64,000 nt of DNA, taken from Paratinospora sagittata. Taxonomy: Eukaryota; Streptophyta; Magnoliopsida; Ranunculales; Menispermaceae. The stretch's first letter is position 1. Every line of letters starts with the position of its first letter. The DNA is taken from contig CM069606.1 in NCBI GenBank assembly GCA_035771175.1, positions 35,184,816-35,248,815 on the forward strand, in the 5' to 3' direction. The position numbers were made by a program, and so were the translations under genes. Shown one piece after another: positions 1 through 11,570 of this stretch. Below the pieces are notes generated by a model. It ran no database searches, was not told the DNA's origin, and saw only the letters and a program-made list of their open reading frames with translations.

Positions 1-1115
1 TCCAGATTAGGACCTTTATGGAAGACAATAAAGGTAGAAGCCCTACCTAAAAAGTAGAATTTGTAGGATCACAACGCTAACCCAAGTCTATTGATCCATG
101 TTGAGTTGCAAAATTGTCGCCTAAAGACTAAAACAATTTGAGGGTTTGTGAGGCCAAAGCCCAAAGCGAATCAAGCTAAAGTCTAAGCTTGCATAAAATA
201 AAAAATAAATGCCCAAATTGACCAATAATTGTGGGAGTTGGGATGAAGGAAGTTGTGACTTTCAAACGCCAAAGATGAAGCTATGGAACTGTATCCCAAG
301 GAAAAATAGTCAACAAACTTCTTTTTCTTATCTATTTTTCTTATTTTTTTCTTTTTCTCCCTTGTGTCAATTCCTTTTATTTGGTTTCAATCAAGTATGT
401 CCCTTTTTCCTAACTTTTCTCTTATTGTTCTTTTTCTTCTACACTTGTTGTGGGAAACTGTGGCGGAGATTAGAGAAGTTTATGGGATTTGTTACCATTC
501 ACGGAAAAGATTACAATTCTAGTAGTTGTCATATCTAGTGGTTGCTATATGTGTAATAGTTGTTATATGTGTGCAGCCCTGTATGTCTATTTATACAGTG
601 ATCTTCCATTGAGACACCAAGAATAAGATTTATCCCTCCTCTTCTACCGTAGATGTAGGCCATAGAGTCGAACTACGTTAAACCTTTTTCTTTTATATTT
701 TGTGTTTAATAGCACTGGCTAATCATACTTCTATTTTTTAACGTCTTTGGTTCATTTTCCTGCTCCTTTCTTCTCTTTCCCTCCATTTTTGCTCCTTTCT
801 TTATTTTTGTTTTTACTATTGCTTTTTACTATAAATATAATTAATTGAGATTTTGAATGTCATCAATGATTTAGGAATAAGGACATAATTGGGATTTTGG
901 CATATTTGAGTTGAGTATTGAAATTTCATAAGCAATGTTCATTTTTACATACAATCAAAACTATCTTCTCATAATTAAAAAAAAAAAAGAAAAAAAAAAT
1001 TGTGCTAGAAGTGTTGAGGTTTATCTTCTCACAACCCAATTCTACAATCCGATAATGAAGGGCTCCTTGCTCCAGGAAGCTCAGGGACTACTGGAGAGTA
1101 GTAGTATTCGTTGTC
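1..1115. other. AT-rich intergenic DNA, no gene recognised
   Basis: No reading frame here has a recognisable domain or coding character. The longest ORF (209-538) is a low-complexity run of Phe, Leu and Ser from T-rich DNA. An A-rich tract lies near 980-1000, just before the LINE remnant. Confidence 0.6.
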
Positions 1116-1390
1116 ATTTGGTCGGTATGGAAGGAAAGAAACACTCGGATTTTTGAAAAGAAAGAATGGGATGAATTAGGGGTATGGGAGAGCTACTTCT
1201 TTTTAGCATCTTTGTGTATTAGTCTAACCAAAATCTCAAAAGGTTTTGGGTTCAGTGAATGGTTAAGGGGATGGGAACCCATTTTACGATGTATATGATT
1301 ATAGTTTAAAGGACTCCTTGTCCTTGAAACATTATAAGTTGTACAAACATTTGATTTTAATCAATGTTTTGTTTCTTGTCAAAAAATAAA
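1116..1390 (+). pseudogene. LINE (L1-type) 3' end remnant
   Basis: The frame starting at 1116 reads IWSVWKERNTRIFEKKEW and continues to a stop near 1297. The pattern W-x-x-W-K-E-R-N-x-R-I-F is the typical C-terminal tail of the reverse transcriptase ORF of plant LINEs, in the zf-RVT region. About 90 bases of AT-rich 3' untranslated sequence follow, ending in a TTTCTTGTC motif and an A-rich tract near 1381, as expected for a LINE 3' end. Only this end is present, consistent with 5' truncation or decay. The family assignment rests on the short peptide motif alone. Confidence 0.55.
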
Positions 1391-3194
1391 TAAATTATGA
1401 AGAGCCCCTTATCAATTCAATGGAGGATCCTGTATCTAAAAACGTTATGCATGCTAATAGCTAATTGGACTCGACTTGGTTCAAATATGTGTAACACAAC
1501 AATCTATTGTTTTCATTTTAACCGATAGGACTACAGTTTAAAGGTTTTGACCTCAACAAGTGAGTTTAAGTACAGCTAAATAAGTTGGACATTGAGCAGT
1601 GGAAACAACTTCATGACCTTTCTTTTGTCTAAGCTTGGAAAAAGACGAGAAGAACAAATATTTTACACATCATAGAACAAATCATACGAAGTCCTCCCCT
1701 GGCCACCAAACCTTTTTTATGCAATAGGATCACCAACCATGTAAAACTTTCTTTTCTCCTCTCCCCCTTCACCTAGGTAGGAATGCTTTTAAAATTGACA
1801 ATTCCAATGAAATTATGTTTTTTTTTTTTTTCAATTTCTGTATTTGGTGTGGATGCTTGCTAAAGATTCAAGTAAAGACAAAAAGAAGAGCTAATACATC
1901 ACTTTTCTAGACGGGGCACAAAGCCAATATCAATCCTAATTTCTCAAGATTGATGTAACAAAATGCTCAAACTTGTAGGATTAGTCCTAGTTATGTTGAT
2001 TTGAATTCTACAATCTGGATATTATGAATATGCATGGTATTTTTTATTAAAAGTAACTTTTTGTAGAGATTTTGGCTTTCTTAGAGAGAGAGAATGCTAT
2101 TTTAGAATTTGAAAAAGGATTTCTAAGAAAAAAAATGGTTTAGTAAAATTTTGAGCTGGATCTTTGATCAAAGGAACAAGGAGGTTTTAGATTGGTTATT
2201 CACCAAGATGTTCCACCAAAAGAATGATGACAAAGATTCTTTATCAAAAAAGGGTACACCATTGCCAGGTCCAAGGATCGAAAATTCAACTTTATCTAGG
2301 ACTTCAATCACTTAAAAATTAGAACTAATTCACAGAACTTTAATTCAATCTAGAGAATTTTTGTATAGATGCTAAAATAACCAGATCTATTGTAATATAT
2401 GCTAAAGACAAACATAGGTTAAAACTTTTAATAACTTATCTTGATAAGTGGGTTGATGAAAGTATAAATGGTGGCTTTAGTCTTGATCTCTTTTTAGTGT
2501 TTTGAATATCAATTTTGTGATGACTTGCTCCAAGATTCTTAATTTAATAGTTGGGCCTTCTTCTTCACTTAATTCGTCATCTTATTATTAAATTGTTTTG
2601 TTGTTTGATCTTGTTATGTGAGTTGTTGAAATAAAAATAGGAACTCTTTAGTGTGTTTGAGTTTTGCTTTTAGTTAAAATTTTTTTTTTCTTCGTTTTTG
2701 TTTCTACATATATTTTTTGTTTCTTTCTTCTTTTTTCCATAGTTGGCATACTCCATAAAATTGCATAATTTGCTAACTTTCTATAAGATTATTGGGTTTA
2801 GTTTAATTCTTTTTAATCTTGCTTTGTCGGTTGATGAAATAGAAAATGGTACATGACTTTTGGTAACTCATTTACTTTCTATTGATGAAATAAAATCTGG
2901 TGGTTTCTTTGTCAAATTTTGTAGAATTTATCGAATTGTATTGAATTTGACGTCGAACTTCTGCACTTCCTAATAGAAACAATCAAAGTTTTGTCAAATT
3001 TAATCGATTTATGTCAAGTTTTTGCATTTCCAAAATAAATTGCATGTTTCAATTTGACAAGTTGAACATTGAAAAAATTTGCCAAAAAATTTGAAGAATT
3101 ATTTTGATTTTTCATTCCTTGGTGGGGTCTAAAGAAGGTAGCCTTATCTCCATATTGAAGGGTTTGGTACCAAATTAAATCCCATGACCTCCAA
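1391..3194. other. Intergenic DNA, nothing recognised
   Basis: AT-rich sequence with several poly-T and poly-A runs. I find no ORF with family character on either strand. Confidence 0.55.
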
Positions 3195-3202
3195 ATCATA
3201 AT

Positions 3203-3734
3203 TAGAGGTGTCAATGGGTTGGTTCAAACTGCAAAACCAAACCAGACCAGTGAGTTTTGTTCGACTTTGAATAAGTTTGGTTTGAATTAGGTTTGGAAAA
3301 TATATAACTCGATCGGCTTGGTTGGGTTTACGGTTTGGGGACTTTAAAAACTGATCTAAACTAAACAAAACCGACTTAAAAGTTAAATGAGTTAATATTT
3401 TAATTTTTAATGTTTTAAAAAAAATTATAATGTACATATTGTCTTGAACATTTGCATTATCATCTTACAGAGTATCATTCTTTTTAAATTTATTAGATGT
3501 GTGATAGATTTACATCAAAACATATATAGTTAATTAATATAATTATTCAATAAATGTATATTTAAAATTTCAATCCAATTGACCCAAACCAAACCAAACG
3601 AATTATGTTTGATTTGTTTTGGTTTGGGTTGGTTGCCCTGCTTGACAGGTTCGATTTGACTAAACAAAATTCCAAACCGATTATCTTTGGTTTGGACATG
3701 AAACTGACTCAGACTAAACCGTTGACACCCCCTA
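3203..3734. mobile_element. hAT-type MITE (532 bp)
   Basis: The left end TAGAGGTGTCAATGG and the reverse complement of the right end, TAGGGGGTGTCAACGG, form terminal inverted repeats. The flanking 8-mers ATCATAAT (3195-3202) and GTCACAAT (3735-3742) match at 6 of 8 positions, both differences being transitions. That fits an aged 8-bp hAT target duplication. Internal sequence near each end is rich in GGTTTGG and its complement CCAAACC, making long imperfect inverted arms. There is no transposase, so it is non-autonomous. Confidence 0.75.
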
Positions 3735-5050
3735 GTCACAATGGAGCAACTTCAACAGTTGTGCCAAGGCCCACACTTCCAAAATTATTTATTATTATTC
3801 ACAAAAATGTTTTCTATTAGTGAGCGATGCTTGTATCAATGTAAAGATTGTTTGGATGTCTTCCTCACTTTGAGAAGTTATTACAATCTTAAAGAAGCCT
3901 TGTGTCTCCCATATATTACTTGAAACTTTCTTCCAATTTCTTCTAAATGTGAATGAGTCATCTTATCACCTAAAAAAAAATGTGAATGAATCTTCTCCTA
4001 TGTAAAGTGGATCACATTCGAAATTTCAAAATTACACACCCCTCAGGTTATCTCACTCTCTTTCAGGAGTACCAAATTGACATTATCAAAGACATAAGAA
4101 GCCAAAAAGACAACAACATTCCTAACATTTTTATCTTGAGCAGAAGCCCCAAATCCAATAAATGTTTTTCAAATGGCCACCCTTTACACAATTTTTTTAT
4201 TTTGAGACAGTGGTATCCTTTCGACTAATCCATTGCGGCCGCCACCCCTTACAATGTTAATACCCTATTTGGATTAAAACCACTACTCATGGGATTTAAT
4301 GCGACACAAGAATGGAAAATTAATAAAAATATATATTTTTTAGATATTAAATTTTTAGGATTCTAGATGATTTATATGTGGTAACTGTTTATTTTTATTT
4401 GGAGTTTAGTTGTTTTATTTTAGTAACATTCTAATTTTGATATGGAGTATGATTTTGATATCCAAACTTTAGTAGGAACCACATTAGGAAATTTTCAAAT
4501 TTTGCTATTTAATAGGATTTTAGTTTTCGATTTGTAGTATGTAATATGGATTGTTATAAATAAGGGATTATAATAGAGCTAAGACAATGATTGATTGAAT
4601 GGAAAAATATTCATAGTAGTTTCTACCTCATTCTCTTCTTTTTCTTCTCTGATCGCTTCTTTTCTTTCTTTCATTCTACATCAGGAGTGTAATCATATTT
4701 TGTTTCTTAATTCCATGTCATTTTTTCCCTTTTTCGCCATGTTAATTCAATCCACTTTCTTGAACTTTCAATTTACTTAGATATATAACATTAGGAACTT
4801 TGAATTTAGACTTTTTCGAGCCTTTGATTTTGTAGTCTAATAGTAAATCTCTAGTATATCTCATGAACCATGTGAAAACATACATGTCAGCTATCTATTT
4901 TTCATTGCACAACTAACCAAAACACGTTTCAACATCCGGTCCATGGATGCAGCTAGCTAACACCACCACCAACTCTAGAATCTGAACCAATTTAATCAAG
5001 CAACAGGAAATTTTTCTCATTAAGGGGGGTTCAACATTTGCTTCAATGCT

Positions 5051-5146
5051 TTGACACATGGAGTGCAAGCCATGAGATCTTAAATTCAAACCCACCATTT
5101 ACCTACTAAAACAAAAAGAAATTAAAAAAAGAAAAGAAAAAAAAAG
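5051..5146 (+). mobile_element. Possible SINE fragment
   Basis: TTGACACATGG (5051-5061) resembles a pol III box A. AATTCAAACCC (5083-5093) differs from the box B consensus GGTTCRANYCC mainly in its first two bases. An A-rich tail follows at about 5106-5146. The box spacing suits a tRNA-derived SINE, but no target duplication was identified, so the call is tentative. Confidence 0.35.
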
Positions 5147-5310
5147 ATCACATCATAGAGGAAGCTACAGCTCTATCTTAATCGTGGGCTTTCATATAAA
5201 CTTCTTTCATAAATAAAGTTTGGTACATATGGCTCCTTATCGGCATATCTTCATCAAGATATTGCACTAACTAGGGTAATCAACTGTATTAGCATTAGTT
5301 TGATGTCTAT

Positions 5311-5382
5311 TGTTGGGCAGCTTGGGCCCCTGCCTAAGCTATACCTTTATGTTAAGAGAGGTTACTAACATGGTACCAGAGC
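5311..5382 (+). mobile_element. Copia-like LTR end plus primer binding site scrap
   Basis: TGTTGGGCAG at 5311 and ACTAACA ending at 5370 resemble copia LTR termini. They are followed directly by TGGTACCAGAGC (5371-5382), one base away from the initiator tRNA-Met primer binding site TGGTATCAGAGC. If both ends are real, the LTR would be only 60 bp, as in SMART/TRIM-sized elements. No second LTR was found downstream, so it may be only the tail of a decayed LTR. Confidence 0.35.
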
Positions 5383-5856
5383 TCAAGTATTTGGAGGCTG
5401 GAGTTCAAGCTTCTTTATCCTGCAATGGGTATATGTATATCCAAGTTAAACCTCAATACTAACAGTGACAGCACAACTAAATTTCCTAGAGGAACCAGAA
5501 CAAGTCGATTTTTTCAGAAAAAAAATTTCTTTCTAAAAGGATTACTATCATTATATCATCAAAACTTGACTTATTCCAAAACATCAAAGTTGTTCAAGCA
5601 ACCATGAGTCAAATTTCATAAGTTGTACACACTAGACACATAAATAAATTTTTTAATCCAAAACAACAATTTTATAGTAATTTCAAAAACTTGTGGGAAG
5701 TCCTAATCCAATGTACTCAGCACATGAATTATGTCACTGTGACCGTGCTGAATTAATGAATCTAGCATAAAGAGAAACTTCATATGAATTGAAACAGATA
5801 AAGGAAAGCATCTTTTTTATAAGCAATCATTTGTCTCAAAATATAGACAGAACTCA

Positions 5857-5871
5857 CCTTTTTATTGGCTA
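5857..5871 (-). other. Stop codon, AATAAA and splice-donor-like site at INTS3 3' end
   Basis: On the minus strand the TAG stop is followed within a few bases by CCAATAAAAAG and then GTGAGT. AAG|GTGAGT is a strong plant donor consensus and AATAAA is a polyadenylation-signal match. Either a 3' UTR intron starts here, or the donor is fortuitous and AATAAA is used in another context. Confidence 0.35.
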
Positions 5872-8800
5872 AGAAATCAGCTGCTTTCCAGCACCAACAG
5901 CTGCATGCACTAATTTGGCTTTTAGATTCTGTATGTCAACTGACATTTTGCTTATATGGTAAGTGTTTTCTATTTCCATTTTGTTGAGAAAATTTAAAAA
6001 CCTTAAAATGCTCGAATTGTTAATCATAACACCCATTGAATTTTCAAGGACTAGATCCCCATCTTTGTTGATTTGTTCGAAACATTCAACCAAGCTACTG
6101 AACAACACTGAACCATTTGAGACTACCCAGCTGGCCAAAACCGCAACGGCAAATTCTCCAAAGTTATTATCAGGTAATGACAAGATCGTGCCGACAAGCT
6201 CAGGCACAGGAGCACGACGACTACAAAGGGTAAAAAGACCTTCTATGGCAGTTGAATGTACATTGGGATCTAAGATATCCAAATAGAAAATTTTCATAAT
6301 TAATTTCTCCACTCGGGCATTGGAAACAGCAAGTTCAGATATCATCAAGCCCCATAACTTCTGTTGTTCTACAAATCCCCAGCTAAGAGAGCTCTTTGTT
6401 AAGCGAAATATTGCTTCAATGTCTAACCCAAACAAAGAGAATCTTTTCAAACAGATGTCGAACTGCAAGGCAACAAGACTTGAGTGATTCACCTGGTCTA
6501 CAAGTAAGCGAATGAATTCTTCCTTTCCTGTGGATAAATCAGAAAGATAACAGAAGATAGAGCAGAAAAGTGGCTTCAACGCTTCCGTGTCCCACTCACA
6601 ACAGGAAAGTAAATCTGAGAACAAAAGCTTAGATAAAGATTTATGTGATTCTTTACTTGAAGCATTCCTCAGCTGGAGTAACCTAATGTAGGACACAAAA
6701 GCATCTTCTACCAAATTAAGAACCAATTTAGACTCCGCCATTGATTCACAAATACCATTTATAGCCTGTTTCCGAGATCTCATAAAAGAAATGTATTTAT
6801 GAATGTGGTGCTTCAGGAATGGCATCTTTGAGTAGCTCAGTTTGGTAGAACTTTCTTCATCTATTGGGTTTCTTGAGCAATATATCTGATCTGCCTCATA
6901 TGCAATTGTTGATGCATAAAACAGTAACCAAGGTCCCACTGAATAACCATTCCTTAACCAGAAAACAATCATGTCTTGCATCCATCTGTGCTGGGAAAAG
7001 ATAAATGTGCAAATAACTAGGGCTGTCGCGGACTGAATATTATCATCACAACCATATTTTGATTGGAAAGTAAGAGGATCAAACATGCAATGTCCATTAA
7101 ATTTGAAAGCATCAGCTATTTGATGAGTTAATGCTTCAGGTTGAAGAGAAGAATTAACAGGAATTGCTGCATCAAGTGAAGAATTTTGACCAGGATTCAC
7201 AAACAAAAATAGTATCTTCTCCAAAATTTGAAGGCCCGTTTCTTTTGACTTCTCCCCGGCTTCTCCAAGACTTTTAACCAATTCATTTATGGAACCAAGC
7301 AGACTCTCACTAGAACAAACTTGCATGCTATGAGAAGCAATTGGGTTATCTAGAACAGGAAAAGAAGCATTAACTGCTCCACCAAATCCATTTTCTATAG
7401 AACATTTAGTAGGTGGTCTCAGCTCTGAAATTGACGATTTCTGACTCTCAGCATTGGATAGACATGGTAATTCCAATGGGGATACAGAGGATTCATGTGG
7501 GCATTCTGTCATTTCTTCATCAATATCTTCAGATATTGACCCCAGGAACAGGCAAGAAAGCCTCTGTTTAAGGGGATGAGAGAGAGAATTACAGGAAGTC
7601 AAAACCTCCAAAGATTCCACCACTCCTTTCCTAACAAGTACACGAAAAGCTGTTGAAACACTCCGAACTATCACATTCTTCCGCCCAACATCCAAATTGT
7701 CCATTTGAAGGAATAAGAACTCAAGAAGACTACGAGTAATATCAATGTATTCAGGAATAGATTTTACCATCAACAAAATCCCCGGCTCAATGTTCATAAC
7801 ATTATCTGACACCTCATCAAATAAAAGCCAATCATAGAATAACGCCAGCTTCACTCGATTTTCTATATGATTCTTCCTGCAACATTTCAATAACCAACCA
7901 ATAATCGCCCATCTCGGAATAATATCAGATTGAATAATTTCATTGGGAGGATGAATAGCACAACATATAAACCTCACAATATCAGGAATAATAACCTCAC
8001 TATCCGGTCGCAAGAGAAACTTCCTAGAGAACCACATACGGTACCGTTTATAATTCCCCCATCTCACATGAGTAAGTAAAAATCTCAATTGGGTCTCCAT
8101 CTCCGGCGTAATCCTGAGCAAATGATACTGGCTCGAGGTCTTCCGCGCGTAAATTTCAGAGATATCTGAGAACCCAAAAGCCCTAAATGCAAATGGATTC
8201 AATAACATATCCTTGCACACAGATTGAAACTCTGGAACATAATTCAAATCTTGCAATAAACGAATTAAGTCTCTTCCAATTCCCAAACACAGATCAAAAT
8301 GATTCCTCAAAACCCTAACACAAAATTGAATCTCCATCCTCTTCAAAACCTCAAATTTCGAACTATCCATTACTCTACAATGATCAACTAACAATCTCAA
8401 ATAACAAAACAAACCACTGGTAACAACCAAAGGCCTTTCCACTAACCATTCCCAATTACCCAAAAAAACCCTAATAAACTCCATAGCCAGCCACAAGTTC
8501 CCATCACTAAAATCCCCACCAACAATCTGCCTCATAAGACAGATTAACAATTCCTCAACACCTACACCTGAAAATTCGACCATTTTCCAGGTGACCCGGA
8601 TCAATTGAGCTTTGACATGATCGAAAAGCTTAGGGTACAATTCGAGAACTAATTTGTAAAGGAGATTGAGGAAGAGTTCGTACCCGTCGGTGACGATGGC
8701 GCTCAAGTGGGTAATGTGGATTTTGGTGAATTGGGGTTGTTGCGTTAGTATTGCGTAGAGGATTGCGTGGTTGAGCTGCGAGTATTCAGTTGGAGAAGGA

Positions 8801-8919
8801 ATTGCAAGAGAAAAGGGTGGGTTTAGTTGTGGTTGGAGATGATCGAAGGCTTGTCGCAGTGAGATTTCAAGCTGGTTTTCGGCTTCGTGTGGAGCGATTC
8901 GGTGCAGTTTCGAAGGCAT
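5869..8919 (-). CDS. INTS3: Integrator complex subunit 3 homologue
   Basis: An uninterrupted 1016-residue frame of mostly helical, Leu-rich sequence. It resembles INTS3 (the Ints3/DUF2356 family, also SOSS-A in animals), whose human member is of similar length (about 1040). The conserved N-terminal part includes DGYELFLNLLYKL, VTWKMVEF and a region around NYKRYRMWFSRKFL (roughly residues 290-300). Around 460-530 lies a Ser-rich, poorly ordered linker, followed by a second helical block. Known family role: nuclear scaffold in the Integrator RNA-cleavage complex (snRNA 3' processing, transcription attenuation) and, in animals, the SOSS single-strand DNA-binding complex. The first ATG, at 8919, is used because the family-like sequence begins soon after it and an in-frame MPSK start is conventional. 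The gene has no coding intron and no close neighbour. Subunit identity is from family recall, not a search. Confidence 0.85.
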   Translation of the reverse strand: MPSKLHRIAPHEAENQLEISLRQAFDHLQPQLNPPFSLAIPSPTEYSQLNHAILYAILTQQPQFTKIHITHLSAIVTDGYELFLNLLYKLVLELYPKLFDHVKAQLIRVTWKMVEFSGVGVEELLICLMRQIVGGDFSDGNLWLAMEFIRVFLGNWEWLVERPLVVTSGLFCYLRLLVDHCRVMDSSKFEVLKRMEIQFCVRVLRNHFDLCLGIGRDLIRLLQDLNYVPEFQSVCKDMLLNPFAFRAFGFSDISEIYARKTSSQYHLLRITPEMETQLRFLLTHVRWGNYKRYRMWFSRKFLLRPDSEVIIPDIVRFICCAIHPPNEIIQSDIIPRWAIIGWLLKCCRKNHIENRVKLALFYDWLLFDEVSDNVMNIEPGILLMVKSIPEYIDITRSLLEFLFLQMDNLDVGRKNVIVRSVSTAFRVLVRKGVVESLEVLTSCNSLSHPLKQRLSCLFLGSISEDIDEEMTECPHESSVSPLELPCLSNAESQKSSISELRPPTKCSIENGFGGAVNASFPVLDNPIASHSMQVCSSESLLGSINELVKSLGEAGEKSKETGLQILEKILFLFVNPGQNSSLDAAIPVNSSLQPEALTHQIADAFKFNGHCMFDPLTFQSKYGCDDNIQSATALVICTFIFSQHRWMQDMIVFWLRNGYSVGPWLLFYASTIAYEADQIYCSRNPIDEESSTKLSYSKMPFLKHHIHKYISFMRSRKQAINGICESMAESKLVLNLVEDAFVSYIRLLQLRNASSKESHKSLSKLLFSDLLSCCEWDTEALKPLFCSIFCYLSDLSTGKEEFIRLLVDQVNHSSLVALQFDICLKRFSLFGLDIEAIFRLTKSSLSWGFVEQQKLWGLMISELAVSNARVEKLIMKIFYLDILDPNVHSTAIEGLFTLCSRRAPVPELVGTILSLPDNNFGEFAVAVLASWVVSNGSVLFSSLVECFEQINKDGDLVLENSMGVMINNSSILRFLNFLNKMEIENTYHISKMSVDIQNLKAKLVHAAVGAGKQLIS

Positions 8920-9030
8920 TTCAGTGAAGAGACAGCAGAAACAAGAAGAAGAAGAAGAAGAAGTTATAAAGGCGGGAACGTGGGATTTTGGGGCATGTAC
9001 CGTTTCTCGTTCATCTTCCCCGCCAAGGGC
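8920..9030 (-). promoter_or_regulatory. INTS3 5' leader and promoter-proximal region
   Basis: Reading toward the gene, this stretch contains a TTTATAA TATA-like motif (8964-8970) and a pyrimidine-rich (TTC)n leader just before the ATG. Two GC-rich motifs, GCGGGAAC (8972-8979) and TTCCCCGCC (9016-9024), lie on opposite faces and each approximates the E2F consensus TTTSSCGC. This is motif reading only. Confidence 0.35.
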
Positions 9031-9728
9031 TAATGTTGAACTTAAGAACTCTCACCAGGAAAGCATATATGGTGTTTTTTTTTTTTTTTTTGTTTTGGAC
9101 TGAATATATGGTTTTACTTTTGAAAAGACACGTATTTTTTATTAAAAAAAATTAATAAAGTTAATGTTGTCAAGATTAGTTTTATTATTTTTACAAAATA
9201 ATTTAAATAATTTAATCTGTAAATGGTAGCTTCATATATGAGAGTAGTTTTGAACTCGCAACATCGCTTAAGGAACGAATGTCAAGTCATCTGAACTAAT
9301 CAAATATTGTAATTAATAATTAGTTTTATTATTTCTACTAATATATATATTATCAAAAAAGTTATTTTTACAATTTTATTGAAAATATCTTTTAAATATA
9401 AAATAAATTAAAATTTATTTATTAATTTTTTATAAATTAAAATTTTAAAATTTATTATTAATAAAATTAGGGAGCTTATAAATACACCCCACTAAAACCC
9501 TCTCCTTACTCACTTGCCCTTTAAACCTACCAAATTTTAAAATGTTATCTTTATGAATTAAACTTTCTAAATTACCTATGAAACACTTCAAACCCTTTAA
9601 CACCCCCTTTTAAATTCCTCAAAAAAAAAAAAAAAAGAAATCAAGCTCTAAATCTTTATGAAAATCTTCTTATTCCTTCTTCAAATTATCCTCCTTTATC
9701 TTGAAGAGTAAATGATATTGCCTCTATT
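9031..9728. other. AT-rich intergenic DNA
   Basis: Poly-T and poly-A runs dominate. The stretch near 9250-9270 contains a box-B-like complement (GAACTCGCAA) that could be an old antisense SINE, too decayed to call. No gene is seen. Confidence 0.5.
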
Positions 9729-9983
9729 GGTGGGGGAATTTAATTCGTTGGAGATTAGGAATTCAGATTGTGAAAATCATTATTTCGGTAAGGAATTTCT
9801 TTTTTGTTACCATATTTAGTATTTAAAAAGTAAAAATGTCACACTTTAATGTACTTTTTGTGAAAAAATCTCGCCAAAAAATTATTTTTGACAAGGTCTT
9901 GGAATGCTTGAACTAGGAACATTTTGGTCACGCATGACTAGAGTGTCACAATTCATTTATGTCAAACAAGACAGAACCAAAAG
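9729..9983 (+). repeat. Dispersed repeat A, copy 1
   Basis: About 255 bp clearly similar, in the same orientation, to 23486-23737. Shared blocks include GACAAGGTCTTGGAATGCTTG and TTTAGTATTTAAAAAGT. In copy 2 part of the repeat encodes a CCHC zinc-knuckle-like peptide. Here the second Cys codon position reads TAG and another stop follows, so this copy is decayed. It probably derives from a retroelement gag. Confidence 0.6.
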
Positions 9984-11110
9984 GTTGTGTTTGGTATGCG
10001 AAAATCTTTAGTCGTGAATGATAATTAAATTTCTGATAAAGTAATTGATGGAAATCTAAAGATGAGAATATTATATTATTGTATTTTGTTAAGTATAATA
10101 ATTTTACACAACTATTCTGAAAATATTACATTACTGTGTTTGGTAGAATATCGAAATCTTAGATGATAAAATAATTTTTATTATAAAAATATTAATTTTA
10201 TTAATAATAATAAAATTGTTTTTATTAATATAATATATAATTAAAATTTAGTATTAAACATATTAAAAATATAATTTCTAATAATGTATTTTTATTAAAA
10301 TAATAAACTTCATTTTTATTAAAAATAGTAAAATTCATTTTTATTAAAAATAACAAAATTAGTTGTGATGAAAAAATAATAAAAATTTAAAAAAACAATA
10401 AAATTAATTTTTCATAAAAATATAAAAAATATTATTAATATAAAGTTAGAATAACAAAATTCAAATAATAAAGTATTTTTATTAAAATAATAAACTTAAT
10501 TTTAATTAAAAATTGTAAAATTTGTTTCTTATTAAAAAAATAATAAAATTAGTTGTGATGAAAAAATAATAATAAAATTATTTTTTAAAAATAATAAAAT
10601 GAATAATTTTTCAATAATAAAGTATCTTTATTAAAATAATAAACTAAATTTCAATTAAAAATAGTAAAATTGGTTTTTTACTAAAAATAATAAAATTATT
10701 TGTGATGAAAAAATAATAATAAAATTATTTTACAAAAATAATAAAAATGAATATTTCATTAAAATATAAAAATTATTATTATAAATATAAAGTTAGAATA
10801 AAAAATAATTTTCCAAAAATAAAATATTTTTATTAAAATAATAAACTTTATTTTATTGGTTTTTTTATTAAAAACAATAAAATTAGTTGCGATGAAAAAA
10901 TAAAAATAAAAACATTTCACAAAATATAAAATTTATTATTATTAATATTCAGTTAATAAAATTAATATATGTTATTAAAATATTAATTCTAATAAAATAA
11001 TTTATTATATTTAATTAAAAATATTAACACTGATAAAATAAGGGGGCAATTTTGTTTTTGACGGCTGCTATTTGGACCCCATTTATGACTATCATTACCC
11101 CAATTACTAG
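9984..11110. repeat. Very AT-rich segment with degenerate internal repeats
   Basis: The motif (A)GTTGTGATGAAAAAAT recurs near 10361, 10551, 10698 and 10884, giving a degenerate repeat of roughly 150-190 bp dominated by AATAAAATT tracts. The right end (about 11060-11105, GGGGTCC/ATGACTATCATTACCCC) is similar in inverted orientation to about 23185-23230. The left end (GTTTGGTATG near 9990) resembles, inverted, the CATACCAAA at 23470. It looks like an AT-rich non-autonomous element, but clear terminal repeats and target duplications were not resolved. Confidence 0.45.
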
Positions 11111-11562
11111 CACTACCCCACTTAAGATATTAACATTACTCTCACCCAAGCCAAAAAATAAAAAAATAAAAAAATGAAACTACCATTCTCATTTCAACAC
11201 CACTATCCTCTTCTTCCTCCCATAATTTTCTTCTACCTAAAACCCTAGCCCCAACTCCAAAGCACTAGTTTTCCACCATTTTCTTTTCCCTCTCTTCATT
11301 GCCCATCATTTTCTTTTCCAAACCCCAAATTTCTCATCATTCAAATGGTTTGTTGGTTTTCTTTTTATTTATTTTTTTTTGCAAAAGATTGCACTTTCGT
11401 TCGACCCTGCGTGGCCGAACCTTATATAATAGGTTCGGTCGTACTTGACCAAACCTCTTATTTTCCTTTTTTTTGTCACCTTCTAACATATATTTTTAGA
11501 CATTTTTTGACATTTTTTATTTGCCTACTAACATTCAACCTAAAAAGAATATCAAGAAAGGC
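11111..11562. other. Intergenic DNA
   Basis: C/T-rich then T-rich sequence. GGTTCGGTCGTACTTG near 11435 is loosely repeated inverted at 12098 (GAGGTTCGGCCACAAGCC). No coding content is seen. Confidence 0.4.
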
Positions 11563-11570
11563 CTAGAAAT

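Larger units (their letters stand above)
3743..5868. other. Intergenic DNA with two small retroelement scraps
   Basis: No gene recognised. Short ORFs at 3986-4228 and 4595-4780 show no domain or coding bias. The stretch contains a SINE-like fragment near 5051-5146 and a copia LTR-end/PBS-like scrap near 5311-5382, listed separately. Confidence 0.55.

Noticed and set aside
209..538. 109-codon ORF
   Set aside because: Phe/Leu/Ser low-complexity translation of T-rich DNA, with no domain.
5963..6286. Plus-strand ORF of 107 codons
   Set aside because: Antisense shadow of the INTS3 coding sequence.
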